64,000 nucleotides of DNA from Streptomyces sp. NRRL S-646. Its GTDB lineage: Bacteria; Actinomycetota; Actinomycetes; Streptomycetales; Streptomycetaceae. How positions within the stretch are numbered: the first letter of the stretch is position 1; every line of letters begins with the position of its first letter. The stretch spans positions 372,001 to 436,000 of the forward strand of contig NZ_JODC01000003.1 in the NCBI RefSeq assembly GCF_000720765.1, read 5' to 3'. Below the pieces are notes generated by a model. It saw nothing but the letters and a program-made list of their open reading frames with translations, searched no databases and had not been told where the DNA came from. Of this stretch, positions 17,564-26,285 are shown in pieces. The translations under genes were made by a program, and so were the position numbers.

Positions 17564-18388
17564 TCATTTCGGGGTTCCGTTCCGCAGCCGGAAGAAGCCG
17601 CCCGGTCTGCGGCGGGGCAGGTCGACGGGTGTCGGCGGCTGCGGTGGGGGTGGTGCGGGCGGTGGCGGGGTGCGGTGCCGGATGCCGTCGGGGGCCGCGC
17701 GAATCGGGATCGGCGCGGGCGCGGAGGCGCACTCCAGAAGCCCCTCGCCGAGCATCCGCGCGACCTCGACGGTGACGGTGTAGACGCCGCGCCCAGCACG
17801 GAAGGCCAGGTCGCGGGCGGTACGGCGGCCGTCGGCGTGGTCGAGCAGCGCGCGTTGCAGCGCGGTGAGCGGGCCGTCGGACCGCCGGGCGGGGACAGGC
17901 CGTTCGCGGTCGGGGTGGACGGGGCGGGGCAGGGCCGCGAGGGCGGCGAGTTTGCGGGCGGCGTCCTCCAGGAGCCGGGCGGGCGGCTCGCCCACGGCGA
18001 CCGGAGCGTGCGGCTCGGCGCCGTCCTCGGCGCGCTCGCAGCCGTCGACGCGGCCGGCGAGGATCGCGAACACCGCGTCCTGCAGCGCCATCACGCACAC
18101 CACCCTGAGCTGGGCGGCACCGGCGTACCCGTGGGCGATCAGCCCGGCGGCCGGCCAGCGTGCGCCCCCGGCCTCCCGGACCAGCCCGGCCCACTGCTCG
18201 CCGTCCACCCGCCCGGACCGCAGCAGCAGCGTCTCGGGCCCCGGCGCCCCGGGCGACTCGGCGGCGACGACGAGCCCGTCCCTGAGGTGCAGGGCGCCGC
18301 CGGGCGCCCCGGACACGCGCAGGACACCGGTCCACTCTTCCCGCCCACAGGCGGCGAGGGCCCGCGCCAGCAGGTCGTAGCCCGACAT
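17564..18388 (-). CDS. DUF4388/PATAN-like regulatory protein
   Basis: A 274-residue protein. The first 75 residues contain the effect-or pattern TGVLRVSG...GALHLRDGLVVAAESPG seen in DUF4388/PATAN modules. Residues 170-220 look like a winged-helix segment (LTALQRALLDHADGRRTARDLA, VARMLGEGLLE), followed by a Pro-rich tail. Probably the first gene of the three-gene roadblock cluster. GTG 18391 is an alternative start. Function is not established; a signal-dependent scaffold is plausible. Confidence 0.6.
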   Translation of the reverse strand: MSGYDLLARALAACGREEWTGVLRVSGAPGGALHLRDGLVVAAESPGAPGPETLLLRSGRVDGEQWAGLVREAGGARWPAAGLIAHGYAGAAQLRVVCVMALQDAVFAILAGRVDGCERAEDGAEPHAPVAVGEPPARLLEDAARKLAALAALPRPVHPDRERPVPARRSDGPLTALQRALLDHADGRRTARDLAFRAGRGVYTVTVEVARMLGEGLLECASAPAPIPIRAAPDGIRHRTPPPPAPPPPQPPTPVDLPRRRPGGFFRLRNGTPK

Positions 18389-18521
18389 CACGCGGGAAGG
18401 TGTATCAGTCCGAACGCATATTCCGGACGCAGATTTCCGACCTGTCCCCAGGTGACGGAAGTTGAGCCGTGGGCTCGTTCAAATCGCTTTGTTCGGTGCA
18501 GATTTGATCGAGCGGTGGATG

Positions 18522-19928
18522 TCAGGTGCCGGTGTCTTCGGTGGCGTCGCTGGGGGCTGTGCCCCCAGACCCCCCTTCGGCCTGAACGGCCTCGTCCTCA
18601 AACTCCCCCACTCTCGGCTTCGCTCGAGCGGGGGGACCCCCACGACGGGCTGAGAGTGACTGGCCAGCATCGGTCAGCCCCGCGGAGTACGCCCTCAGAT
18701 ACCCCACCACCGTGTTCGTCACCGCCACCAGCGGAACGGCGACCACCGCGCCGCCGATTCCGGCCACCATCCCGCCCGCGGCGACGGACAGGACCACCGC
18801 GAGGGGGTGGACGCGTACCGCCCGGCCGAGGATGAACGGTTGCAGGATGTGGCCCTCGATCTGCTGGACCGCGAGGACCACGAGGAGCGTCATCACGGCC
18901 GTGAACACGCCCTGGGTGACCAGCGCGACGACCACCGCGAGCGCTCCGGAGGCCACCGCGCCGACCAGCGGGATGAAGGAGAACAGGAAGATGAAGACGG
19001 CCAGCGGGACGGCCATGGGGACGTCGAGGAAGTAGATGCCCAGGCCGATGAAGATGGCGTCGATCAGGGCCACCAGCACCGTGCCGCGTACGTAGGCGGT
19101 CAGCGTGCGCCAGGCTCGCGGGCCCGCGCCCGCGACGCCGGGGCGGGCCGCCGCCGGCACCAGCTTCAGCGTCCACTCCCAGATGCGCCGGCCGTCGTAG
19201 AGGAGGAAGAGGGTCGAGAAGAAGGTCAGCAGGATGCCGGTGAGTGCCTCGACGACGACCTGGACGCCTTCCAGTCCCGCGGAGGTGATCTGGTCGGTGT
19301 TCGCACCGACCGCCTCCCGCAGGTTCTTGGCGATCTGGTTGATCTGCTTGTCGGTGACGTGGAAGGGGCTCTTCAGCAGCCAGTTGCGCAGGTCGTCGAT
19401 GCCGCTCTGGATCTGGTTGGAGAGGTTGTCGATGTTCTCCATGACCTGCCAGGTCACGAACCAGCCGATCAGCCCCATGACGACGAAGCCGAGGATCGCG
19501 GTGAGCGCGGTGGCGGGACCGCGCGGCACACCGTGCCGCTTCAGACGGGCCACCGTCGGCTGCAGCAGCGCCGTGATGAGCAGAGCCACGACGAAGGCGA
19601 ACACGACGAGTTGTACGGCGCTGATGACCCGCATCAGCACCCAGACCGTGCCCGCGAGCACCAGCAGCCGCCAGCCGGCCTCGGCGGCGACGCGCACGCT
19701 CCACGGCACGGCCTGCACGGGGTCGGGGCGGACGACGGGTGCGGGCGGCGGCGCTTCGGCCGACTGGTCCGGGGGCGGCGGAGCCTCGGCGGCGGCCTTG
19801 CGGGGCGGACGCGGCACGTCGTCGCCGACGGTCTCCCGTTCCACCTCGGCGCGGCGCTCGTCCAACCGCTCACTCACCTCGGTCAGACCGGCACCGATAC
19901 GGCCGAGCCACCCTGGCACTCGCGACAT
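18522..19928 (-). CDS. AI-2E family transporter
   Basis: A 468-residue membrane protein of the PerM/YdiK (AI-2 exporter-like) family. An acidic/Pro-rich cytoplasmic N-terminus (1-90) precedes about eight membrane helices (from LLVLAGTVWVLMRVISAVQ to VGYLRAYS), with family motifs FLLYDGRRI and FIPLVGAVASG. Substrates vary in the family. ATG 19928 follows AGAGGACGG. The last 25-30 residues (from ARAKPRVGEFEDE on) are encoded by an interspersed repeat, so the natural C-terminus was replaced or extended by the repeat. Confidence 0.88.
   Translation of the reverse strand: MSRVPGWLGRIGAGLTEVSERLDERRAEVERETVGDDVPRPPRKAAAEAPPPPDQSAEAPPPAPVVRPDPVQAVPWSVRVAAEAGWRLLVLAGTVWVLMRVISAVQLVVFAFVVALLITALLQPTVARLKRHGVPRGPATALTAILGFVVMGLIGWFVTWQVMENIDNLSNQIQSGIDDLRNWLLKSPFHVTDKQINQIAKNLREAVGANTDQITSAGLEGVQVVVEALTGILLTFFSTLFLLYDGRRIWEWTLKLVPAAARPGVAGAGPRAWRTLTAYVRGTVLVALIDAIFIGLGIYFLDVPMAVPLAVFIFLFSFIPLVGAVASGALAVVVALVTQGVFTAVMTLLVVLAVQQIEGHILQPFILGRAVRVHPLAVVLSVAAGGMVAGIGGAVVAVPLVAVTNTVVGYLRAYSAGLTDAGQSLSARRGGPPARAKPRVGEFEDEAVQAEGGSGGTAPSDATEDTGT
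18545..18655. repeat. Interspersed repeat copy B, with nested short palindrome
   Basis: Same blocks as 12830-12900 (TGGGGGCTGTGCCCCCAGAC, GGCCTGAACGGCCTCGTCC, CTCAAA...GACGGGCTG), but the CTCAAA/CGACGGG junction is split by about 38 bases (18603-18641) with CTCCCCC and GGGGGGACCCCC arms. That insert is the short element also seen at 24763-24800 and 54940-54985. Confidence 0.8.
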
Positions 19929-20007
19929 GATCCGTCCTCTTCCCCCGCGTCCCCGGGTGCTCCCCACCACTCCCCCCTGGAGTCGTCGGATCGACCGTAC
20001 AGGGCAA

Positions 20008-20038
20008 CAGCCCCTCCCCCTATGACGGGGAGGGGCTG
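20008..20038. terminator. Hairpin terminator
   Basis: Perfect 12-bp stem CAGCCCCTCCCC / GGGGAGGGGCTG. It lies 49 bases after the stop of the minus-strand transglycosylase gene and upstream of the AI-2E transporter gene, separating the two transcripts. Confidence 0.85.
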
Positions 20039-20087
20039 CACAAGGTTGAGAGGCGAGACCGTGGGTCTCGGCGGCTCCGCGCCGGGC

Positions 20088-20771
20088 CTAGTACCAGTGG
20101 TTGGCGGCCCAGAAGGACTGCGCCTCGCACGGGCTGCCGTAGCGGCTGTTCATGTAGTTCAGGCCCCACTTGATCTGCGTGGCCGGGTTGGTCTGCCAGT
20201 CGGAGCCGGCCGAGGAGTACTTCGAGGCGGGCAGCGCCTGGAAGAGGCCGTAGGCGCCGGAGGAGGCGTTGACCGCGTGGTAGTTCCAGCTGGACTCGTG
20301 GTCCACGATGTAGCTGAAGCACTGGAACTGGCCGCTCGGCACCATCTGCCGCGCCATCGCTTGGATCTCGGCGACGGAGTACGAGCTCTGGACCGGGAAG
20401 TCGGCGCTGCTGCGGCTGGCCGCCTTCTTGGCCTCGGCGCGCTCCTTGGCCTCCTTGGCCGCCTTCTCCGCCGCTTCCTTCTTGGCGATCGCGGTGTCGG
20501 CGGCAGCCCTGCGGGCGGCCTCCTCGGCGTCCTTCTTGGCGCTCGCGTCGGCCTGGATCGCCTGGGCGTCGGCCTGCTGCGTCAGGGAGGCGGTCTGGAC
20601 GTGGGCCTGCTGGCCCGCGGGTATGTCCGCCAGGAGCGTCGCGTCGCTTGCCGTCGCCTCGGCGTCGTTGGGCTGGGCGGTGCTGCCCGAGGCAACTCCG
20701 ACAACGCTTCCGACGGCGGTGACCGCGGTGGCCGAGGCCACTGCGAATCCCCGGACCGAAATCCGGCTCAC
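20088..20771 (-). CDS. Secreted transglycosylase-like (SLT-fold) protein
   Basis: A 227-residue exported protein: signal peptide (RGFAVASATAVTAVGSVVGV), an Ala/Lys/Glu-rich coiled coil at about 75-125, and a C-terminal lysozyme-like domain. DHESSWNYHAVNASSGAYGL contains the catalytic Glu and GAYGLFQ motif of soluble lytic transglycosylases; W-AANHWY ends the protein, as in many Streptomyces homologues. It should cleave peptidoglycan glycan strands. GTG 20771 was chosen because AAGGAAACC precedes it; ATG 20789 is an alternative. Confidence 0.88.
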   Translation of the reverse strand: MSRISVRGFAVASATAVTAVGSVVGVASGSTAQPNDAEATASDATLLADIPAGQQAHVQTASLTQQADAQAIQADASAKKDAEEAARRAAADTAIAKKEAAEKAAKEAKERAEAKKAASRSSADFPVQSSYSVAEIQAMARQMVPSGQFQCFSYIVDHESSWNYHAVNASSGAYGLFQALPASKYSSAGSDWQTNPATQIKWGLNYMNSRYGSPCEAQSFWAANHWY

Positions 20772-21191
20772 ACGGTTTCCTTCCAGCATCGCCCGCTTCG
20801 GTGACCCTGGCGGACGCAATCGTGCCCCTTGGCGCTGGCCTCCCAACTACGGGGTCACGGGAGGCGCGGGCCCGGTGGGCAACTCCCGCGAGGGGAGCGC
20901 CGCGTGGTGCTCGGGCGGCATACGACGACGCTGTGGAGTTAGCTGTGGTGCTTCTGTGGTGCCGTACCGCTGGGGGTACAGATGTGTCGTATGCGGGGCC
21001 TGACAGGAGTGAGACTCTGCCGTAACCGGACGCCGGGTGGCAATTCTGAGTTGCGTGTGAAAGCTCACATCCCGTTTGACCCCAGGGATTTTGAGAAACA
21101 GCAACACGCGAAGGCGCCGCCCCGCTAGGCTCACGGCCTTTGCGGGACGGCGCCAACTGACCTGGAATTACCTCAGACTTGGCCGTCCACC
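20772..21191. other. Long leader of the transglycosylase gene
   Basis: No gene seen. Contains the perfect inverted repeat TGTGA-AAGC-TCACA (21056-21069), about 285 bases upstream of the start, and on the minus strand CACAGCTAACTCC near 20933-20946, which resembles the conserved end of actinobacterial c-di-AMP (ydaO) riboswitches. The other conserved riboswitch blocks were not found. A long structured leader is plausible for a cell-wall hydrolase gene. Confidence 0.35.
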
Positions 21192-22517
21192 TCAGATCTG
21201 TCCGTCTTCGAGCATTTCGGTCACAAGCGCCGCGATCTGGGACCTCTCGGACCGGGTCAGCGTCACATGCGCGAAGAGCGGATGCCCCTTCAGTTTCTCG
21301 ACCACGGCGACGACACCGTCGTAGCGACCGACGCGCAGATTGTCCCTTTGTGCCACGTCATGGGTGAGAACCACCCGCGAATTGGCGCCGATTCGGGACA
21401 GAACGGTCAGCAGTACATTCCGTTCCAGCGACTGCGCCTCGTCCACGATCACGAATGCGTCGTGCAGCGAGCGTCCGCGGATGTGGGTGAGGGGCAGGAC
21501 CTCGAGCATTCCGCGCGCGGTGACCTCTTCGATGACCTCGCGGCTGGTGACCGCGGACAGCGTGTCGAAGACCGCCTGCGCCCAGGGGCTCATCTTCTCG
21601 GACTCGGAGCCGGGCAGATAGCCGAGCTCCTGCCCGCCCACCGCGTACAGCGGCCGGAAGACCATCACCTTCTGGTGCTGGCGCCGCTCCAGCACCGCCT
21701 CCAGACCCGCGCACAGCGCGAGCGCCGACTTGCCGGTGCCGGCCCGGCCGCCCATGGACACGATCCCGACGTCCGGGTCGAGGAGCAGATCGAGCGCGAT
21801 CCGCTGCTCCGCGCTCCTCCCCTTGATACCGAAGGCCTCCCGGTCGCCGCGCACGAGGCGGATGTTGCCCTCGGCGGTGACCCGGCCGAGCGCCTTGCCG
21901 CGCTCCGACTGGATGGTCAGCCCCGTGTGCACGGGAAGGTCGGACGCTTCGGGCACATACACATGCCCTTCCTCGAAGAGGACGTCCACCTGCTCGCCGG
22001 GCAGGGTCAGTTCGGACATTCCGGTCCAGCCGGAGGAGCCCGTGATGGCGAGCTCCGCGCGGTACTCCTCGGCGAGGAGACCGACGGAGGAGGCCTTGAT
22101 CCTGAGTGGGAGGTCCTTCGACACGACGGTGACGTCGTACCCCTCGGCCTGCAGGTTGCGGGCGACCGCGAGGATGCGGGAGTCGTTGTCCCCCAGGCGG
22201 TAGCCGCTGGGCAGCACGCTGGGGTCCGAGTGGTTGAGCTCGACACGAACGGTTCCGCCCAGGTCCCCGATCGGGATGGGGGCGTCGAGACGGCCATGAC
22301 GGACCCGGAAGTCGTCGAGCAGACGCAGGGCCTGCCGGGCGAAATACCCGAGTTCGGGATGGTGCCGCTTGGCCTCCAGTTCCGTCACCACGACGATGGG
22401 GAGCACGACCTCGTGCTCGTCGAAGCGGTTCAGGGCATTGGGGTCCGACAGCAGAACACTGGTGTCGAGAACATAGGTGCGCCGGTCTGGCTTGTGGCGC
22501 TTTGTGCTGGTCACCAC
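21192..22517 (-). CDS. PhoH family protein with PIN domain
   Basis: A 441-residue PIN-PhoH (PhoH2-type) protein. The PIN nuclease domain (about 12-150) starts [15 protein letters not shown] and keeps acidic residues ([18 protein letters not shown]); the PhoH ATPase (about 235-430) has Walker [10 protein letters not shown] and Walker [11 protein letters not shown]. The family is proposed to be an RNA helicase-ribonuclease. GTG 22517 matches the usual family start ([11 protein letters not shown]). Monocistronic on the minus strand. Confidence 0.92.
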   Translation of the reverse strand: MVTSTKRHKPDRRTYVLDTSVLLSDPNALNRFDEHEVVLPIVVVTELEAKRHHPELGYFARQALRLLDDFRVRHGRLDAPIPIGDLGGTVRVELNHSDPSVLPSGYRLGDNDSRILAVARNLQAEGYDVTVVSKDLPLRIKASSVGLLAEEYRAELAITGSSGWTGMSELTLPGEQVDVLFEEGHVYVPEASDLPVHTGLTIQSERGKALGRVTAEGNIRLVRGDREAFGIKGRSAEQRIALDLLLDPDVGIVSMGGRAGTGKSALALCAGLEAVLERRQHQKVMVFRPLYAVGGQELGYLPGSESEKMSPWAQAVFDTLSAVTSREVIEEVTARGMLEVLPLTHIRGRSLHDAFVIVDEAQSLERNVLLTVLSRIGANSRVVLTHDVAQRDNLRVGRYDGVVAVVEKLKGHPLFAHVTLTRSERSQIAALVTEMLEDGQI

Positions 22518-22826
22518 GGAAGGACGTACCCCCTCGGATGAGGTCGGGGAGCGACGGAGTGGAGCTGGACCGGTCGACGGCCGCAATGCACGGGCCGAAA
22601 ACCGGCCCTCCGCCTTGTCTTCCGTGCTGGAACCGCACGGTCGGGCTGGTGCAAAGGGCCTCCCGGGCGGACGGCCCCGTGCCGCCCGCTGAGATCCGAC
22701 ACCCGTGGTTCGGGCATCGACCTGACTGGCTTATGCCCTCGAACATGCAGTGCCATGCCGACGCATATGACGGCGCCCTGGTGAACTCCTCGTTACTTGC
22801 GCCCCAAGCGGCAGGCCCGTCGCTCG
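22518..22826. other. Gene-free stretch between uppS and phoH
   Basis: No gene supported. A small hairpin GGGCCG-AAAAC-CGGCCC lies at 22592-22608; it might end the uppS transcript or precede phoH. Nothing else seen. Confidence 0.35.
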
Positions 22827-23600
22827 TCAGCCGCCGTAACGGCGGTGGCGCGCCGCGTAGTCACGCAGGGCGCGCAGGAAGTCGACCTTGCGGAAGGCCG
22901 GCCAGAAGACCTCACAGAAGTAGTACTCGGAGTGCGCGGTCTGCCAGAGCATGAATCCGGACAACCTCTGCTCACCGCTGGTACGGATCACCAGGTCCGG
23001 GTCGGGCTGGGCGCCGGTGTAGAGGTGGCGGCCGATCATGTCGACGTCGACCGCCTCGGCGAGGTCCTCCATCGAGGTGCCCTTGTCCTGGGCGTCGAGG
23101 AGCATCGAGCGCACGGCGTCGGCGATCTCCTGGCGGCCGCCGTATCCGATGGCGACGTTGACCAGTATCCCGTCGATGCCTGCGGTGGCCTCCTCGGCCT
23201 CCTTCAGGGTGGTCTGCATCTGCGGCGGGAGCAGGTCGGGGGTGCCGACGTGGTGCACGCGCCAGCGGCCGTCGGTGGCGAGCGTCTTCACGACGTCCTC
23301 GATGATGCCGAGGAGCGGGCCGAGCTCGGCCTGGGGCCGGTCGAAGTTGTCCGTCGACAGCAGCCACAGGGTGACGACCTCGACGTCCGTCTCACTGCAC
23401 CAGCCGAGGAACTCCTCGATCTTCTCGGCACCGGCCCGGTGGCCGTGCTCGGTGGAGGAGCCCGCGGCCTTCGCCCAGCGTCGGTTGCCGTCCATGATGA
23501 CGCCGATGTGCTTGGGCACCTGAGCGTGGTCCAGGTGGCCTTCCACCCGGCGTGCGTACAGCCTGACCAGCAGGCCGCGCAGCTTGTCGCGCAGGTTCAC
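22827..23600 (-). CDS. uppS: Isoprenyl (cis-prenyl) transferase
   Basis: A 257-residue cis-prenyltransferase that adds isoprenyl units to FPP or GPP to make polyprenyl diphosphate for cell-wall lipid carriers. It shows the diphosphate-binding IGVIMDGNRRWAK (about residue 31), DLVIRTSGEQRLSGFMLWQ and EYYFCEVFWPAF. GTG 23600 follows GGAGGGG. Streptomyces often encode two homologues, one long-chain and one short-chain; sequence inspection alone does not tell which. Its upstream leader is unusually long and contains a strong hairpin. Confidence 0.92.
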   Translation of the reverse strand: MNLRDKLRGLLVRLYARRVEGHLDHAQVPKHIGVIMDGNRRWAKAAGSSTEHGHRAGAEKIEEFLGWCSETDVEVVTLWLLSTDNFDRPQAELGPLLGIIEDVVKTLATDGRWRVHHVGTPDLLPPQMQTTLKEAEEATAGIDGILVNVAIGYGGRQEIADAVRSMLLDAQDKGTSMEDLAEAVDVDMIGRHLYTGAQPDPDLVIRTSGEQRLSGFMLWQTAHSEYYFCEVFWPAFRKVDFLRALRDYAARHRRYGG

Positions 23601-23744
23601 GTGATTGTCAGCCCCTCCGTACGGATCGGACAGGCGCGGCCCAGGAGTGTGGAGGGCGATCCTGTCCGTATGGCGGTCCCCGGAGGCGAAGCCTACCCCC
23701 GGCTCCACCACGGCTCCCCCAAGGGGTGGTGGGGGCACAGAAAA

Positions 23745-23779
23745 CGGGCCGGTCCGTGGGGGGGAGACGGACCGGCCCG
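23745..23779 (-). terminator. Orphan intrinsic terminator on the minus strand
   Basis: A 13-bp perfect stem CGGGCCGGTCCGT / ACGGACCGGCCCG with a G-rich loop, followed on the minus strand by GTTTTCTG. It lies 145 bases upstream of uppS and no minus-strand gene ends into it, so it may attenuate uppS or end a small RNA. Confidence 0.7.
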
Positions 23780-24052
23780 AGGGGGGGTTTCCACCATAAC
23801 CCTTCGTAAGTGCTGCTGGGTGCATCGGCGTGCCACAACTACTCTCCGAATTCGAACGGCGACGCGCCGATGGCCATGGAGAGGCGGTTTCATGGCGGGC
23901 TCATGGCCGGATCACGGCGGATTTCCAGGGGAAACGGGTGGGAAGCGGAGTGATCCGGAGGGTTTGCCGCGTCTTGGGTCCCGTTCGGCGAGTTGTCCCC
24001 GCATCCCCCAGCCGGGTGACCCGGCCCGCGAACGCCGATTTGACGTGGAGAG

Positions 24053-24085
24053 GGCACCGCGCAGCCCCCTCCACTGCGCGGTGCC
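24053..24085. other. Strong isolated hairpin
   Basis: Perfect 12-bp stem GGCACCGCGCAG / CTGCGCGGTGCC with a nine-base C-rich loop in the gene-free 23601-24246 region. No gene ends next to it on either strand. The rest of this 646-base region shows no supportable gene. Confidence 0.55.
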
Positions 24086-24207
24086 GCCGCGCAGCTTTGC
24101 TCACGCGAATTACCTTGGTCTGAACTTACGTGACCGATGGGACCGGAATCGACTCGTGGGGATAACGATGTGGAAACCGGCCGCATTCGCGCACGGAACG
24201 TCGATAT

Positions 24208-24224
24208 AGGACAGAAACTGTCCT
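24208..24224. promoter_or_regulatory. Inverted repeat AGGACAG-AAA-CTGTCCT
   Basis: Perfect 7-bp arms with a three-base spacer, 23 bases upstream of the winged-helix gene and following GATATAGG, a -10-like sequence. Its position fits a promoter operator. Confidence 0.5.
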
Positions 24225-24246
24225 CCTTCCGTCCTACGGTCGTCTC

Positions 24247-25433
24247 ATGACCTTGCGGATCAGCTGGAACGAGGCGAGCGCGCGCCGACTGGAACGGCAG
24301 TTCCTGGCCAACCCTGCCGAGCCGGGCACCGCGGTCGCCGATGTCGTCGACGCAATGCTCGGCGCGCATGCGCAGGTGCTGTCGGCGGCCGAGGTGTCGG
24401 TGGGGGTGCGGACGGCCGGAACGACCCGCGCCGCGGTGCGCGCCGCGCTGTGGGAGGAGCGGGCACTGGTGAAGACGCACGGCCCGCGCGGGACCGTACA
24501 TCTGCTGCCCGCGCGCGAACTGCCCCTGTGGTGCTCGGCATTGCCCGCCGTGCCGTCCAAGGCGAGCCCGTTCGCAGCGGACGCGCGGGTCACCGAGGAG
24601 CAGGCACAGCAGATCGTGGCGGCGATCGGGGACGCCCTGGAAGGCGCGTCCCTGACCGTCGACGAGCTGAGCGAGGAGGTCGTCGCCCGCACCGGCTCCT
24701 GGGCCGGCGACCGGGTGATGCCCGCGTTCCAGGACCTGTGGCCGCGCTGGCGGCAGGTGCTGCTCCCCCATAGCCTTAAGGGCATGGGGGGACCCCCACG
24801 GCCGGCCAGTCCGGCGCCCTGTGCTTCGGCCCGAACCGGGGCCGCAAGGTGACGTACACCCGCCCGCCCCGCTTCACACCGCTGCCGCCGGACGAGGCGG
24901 TGCGCGAGCTCGCACGCCGCTACCTGCGCGCATACGGCCCGGCGACGCCGCAGGACTTCGCCAAGTGGCTGGCGGCGCCCGGAGGCTGGGCCGTCGAGCT
25001 GTTCGGCACGCTCGCCGGGGCGGGGGAGCTCGAGGAGGTCGTCTTCGAGGGGGCGAGGGAGTGCTGGGTCGTGGCGGGCGACACAGAGTTCCCGGAAAGA
25101 CGGGTGCGCGGGGTCCGGCTGCTGCCGTACTTCGACGCATACGGCATCGCCGCGCAGCCCCGGGAGCTGCTGTTCCCGGGGGCCGCATACCGACGTGCGC
25201 TGGCGGGCGGCCAGGCCGGCAACTACCCGGTGCTGCTGGTGGACGGCGTGGTGGCGGGGGTATGGCACCAGCGGCGCCGGGGACGTCGTACGACCGTCAC
25301 AGTGGAGCCGCTCGGGCGGCTGACGGCCCGGCAGGAGCGGGACCTGGGCGAGCAGGTGGAGCGGGTGGGGCAAGTGCTGGAGGCGGAGCCGGAGTTGGTG
25401 ATCGGGGAGGTGACGGCGGGAGCGCACGCATAG
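24247..25433 (+). pseudogene. Winged-helix (HTH_42 / AlkZ-like) protein, frameshifted by a repeat
   Basis: Two frames together encode one HTH_42 protein of about 380 residues. Residues 1-172 (SWNEASARRLERQFL, VRTAGTTRAAVRAALWEERA, PRGTVHLLPA) end at WPRWRQVL; the protein resumes in another frame at AGQSGALCFGPNRGRKVTYT and runs to 25433 (GVRLLPYFDAYGIA). Relatives include AlkZ/YcaQ-type DNA glycosylases and related actinobacterial winged-helix proteins. The break is a 38-base palindromic element at 24763-24800. Both halves look otherwise intact, so the disruption seems recent; read as is, only a truncated 201-residue product is made. Confidence 0.8.
24763..24800. mobile_element. 38-bp palindromic element inside the winged-helix gene
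   Basis: Starts CTCCCCCATAGCC and ends GGGGGGACCCCCACG. Removing it restores a continuous frame (VL then AGQSGALCF) except for a residual one- or two-base uncertainty at the junction. The same arms recur at 18603-18641 and 54940-54985. It is too short to encode anything; probably a non-autonomous palindromic element. Confidence 0.7.
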
Positions 25434-25436
25434 GGC

Positions 25437-26228
25437 TCACCGGTGGTGCGGCTTGCGGGCCTCGACGAGGTGGCGGGTGTTGTGCGCGACGAACGGACCC
25501 TCGGCCTCGATCTGTTCGTGCAGGGCACGGAGCCGGTCCTCGTACGCCTCGACCGTGAAGTCGGGGACCATCCAGATCACCTTGCGGAGGAAGTGGACGA
25601 CGGCTGCGATGTCGTGGAACTCGATGCGGAGCCGTTCGGCGCGCAGGTCGACGATCTCCAGGCCTGCGGCTTCGGCGGCGACGCGTTCGCGGTCGGGGTG
25701 GCGGTCGGCGCTGACCTCCGGTCCCAGGGGGCCGAGGAAGTGCTCGACGAGTTCGAAGACGCTGCGTGGGCCGACGTGCTGGGCGAAGTACGTGCCCCCG
25801 GGCTCCAGCACGCGCTGGATCTCCGCCCACCGGGGACTGACCGGATGCCGGCTGCTGACCAGGTCGAAGGCGCCGTCCGTGAAGGGCAGCGGGGCGTCCT
25901 CAGGCGCGGCGACGACCACCGTGCCGCGCGGGCGGAGCAGGGCGGTGGCCTTGGCGGCGTTCGGCGGCCAGCCCTCGGTCGCGGCGGTGAGCACCGGCGC
26001 CTTCTCGGCCCGGCCGAGGGCGAAGTCCAGGGCCTCGCCTCCCCCGGTCTGGATGTCCAGCGCGGCGGTGGCTCCGGCCAGGCGGTCGGCGAGGGAGAGG
26101 GCGTATCCCCATGACGGCCGCTCCTCCGTGGCACGCCCCTCGAACCAGGAGAAGTCCCAGCCCTCGGTGGGTACGGCCGCGCCTTCGGCCACGAGGTCCT
26201 CGAAGCGGCGGTTTTCCCTACGAGGCAT
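25437..26228 (-). CDS. Class I SAM-dependent methyltransferase
   Basis: A 263-residue Rossmann methyltransferase. Motif I is altered (LDIQTGGGEALD), followed by VVVAAPEDAPLPFTDGAFDLV (motifs III-IV) and RVLEPGGTYFAQHVG, as in UbiE/methyltransferase-11 proteins. The substrate is unknown; nothing nearby points to a pathway. AGGACAG lies upstream of the ATG. It converges with the winged-helix pseudogene, three bases apart. Confidence 0.85.
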   Translation of the reverse strand: MPRRENRRFEDLVAEGAAVPTEGWDFSWFEGRATEERPSWGYALSLADRLAGATAALDIQTGGGEALDFALGRAEKAPVLTAATEGWPPNAAKATALLRPRGTVVVAAPEDAPLPFTDGAFDLVSSRHPVSPRWAEIQRVLEPGGTYFAQHVGPRSVFELVEHFLGPLGPEVSADRHPDRERVAAEAAGLEIVDLRAERLRIEFHDIAAVVHFLRKVIWMVPDFTVEAYEDRLRALHEQIEAEGPFVAHNTRHLVEARKPHHR

Positions 26229-26285
26229 GAGCGATCTGTCCTGTCAGAGGTGGGGGCATCTGCGGCGCCGTTGCGAACCCTGCGG

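Noticed and set aside
16680..18388. Full conservon (Cvn) cluster
   Set aside because: Sensor kinase, DUF742 and GTPase genes are absent.
20772..21100. Possible c-di-AMP (ydaO) riboswitch upstream of the transglycosylase gene, from CACAGCTAACTCC on the minus strand
   Set aside because: Only about ten bases match the conserved 3' block; the other required blocks and helices were not found.
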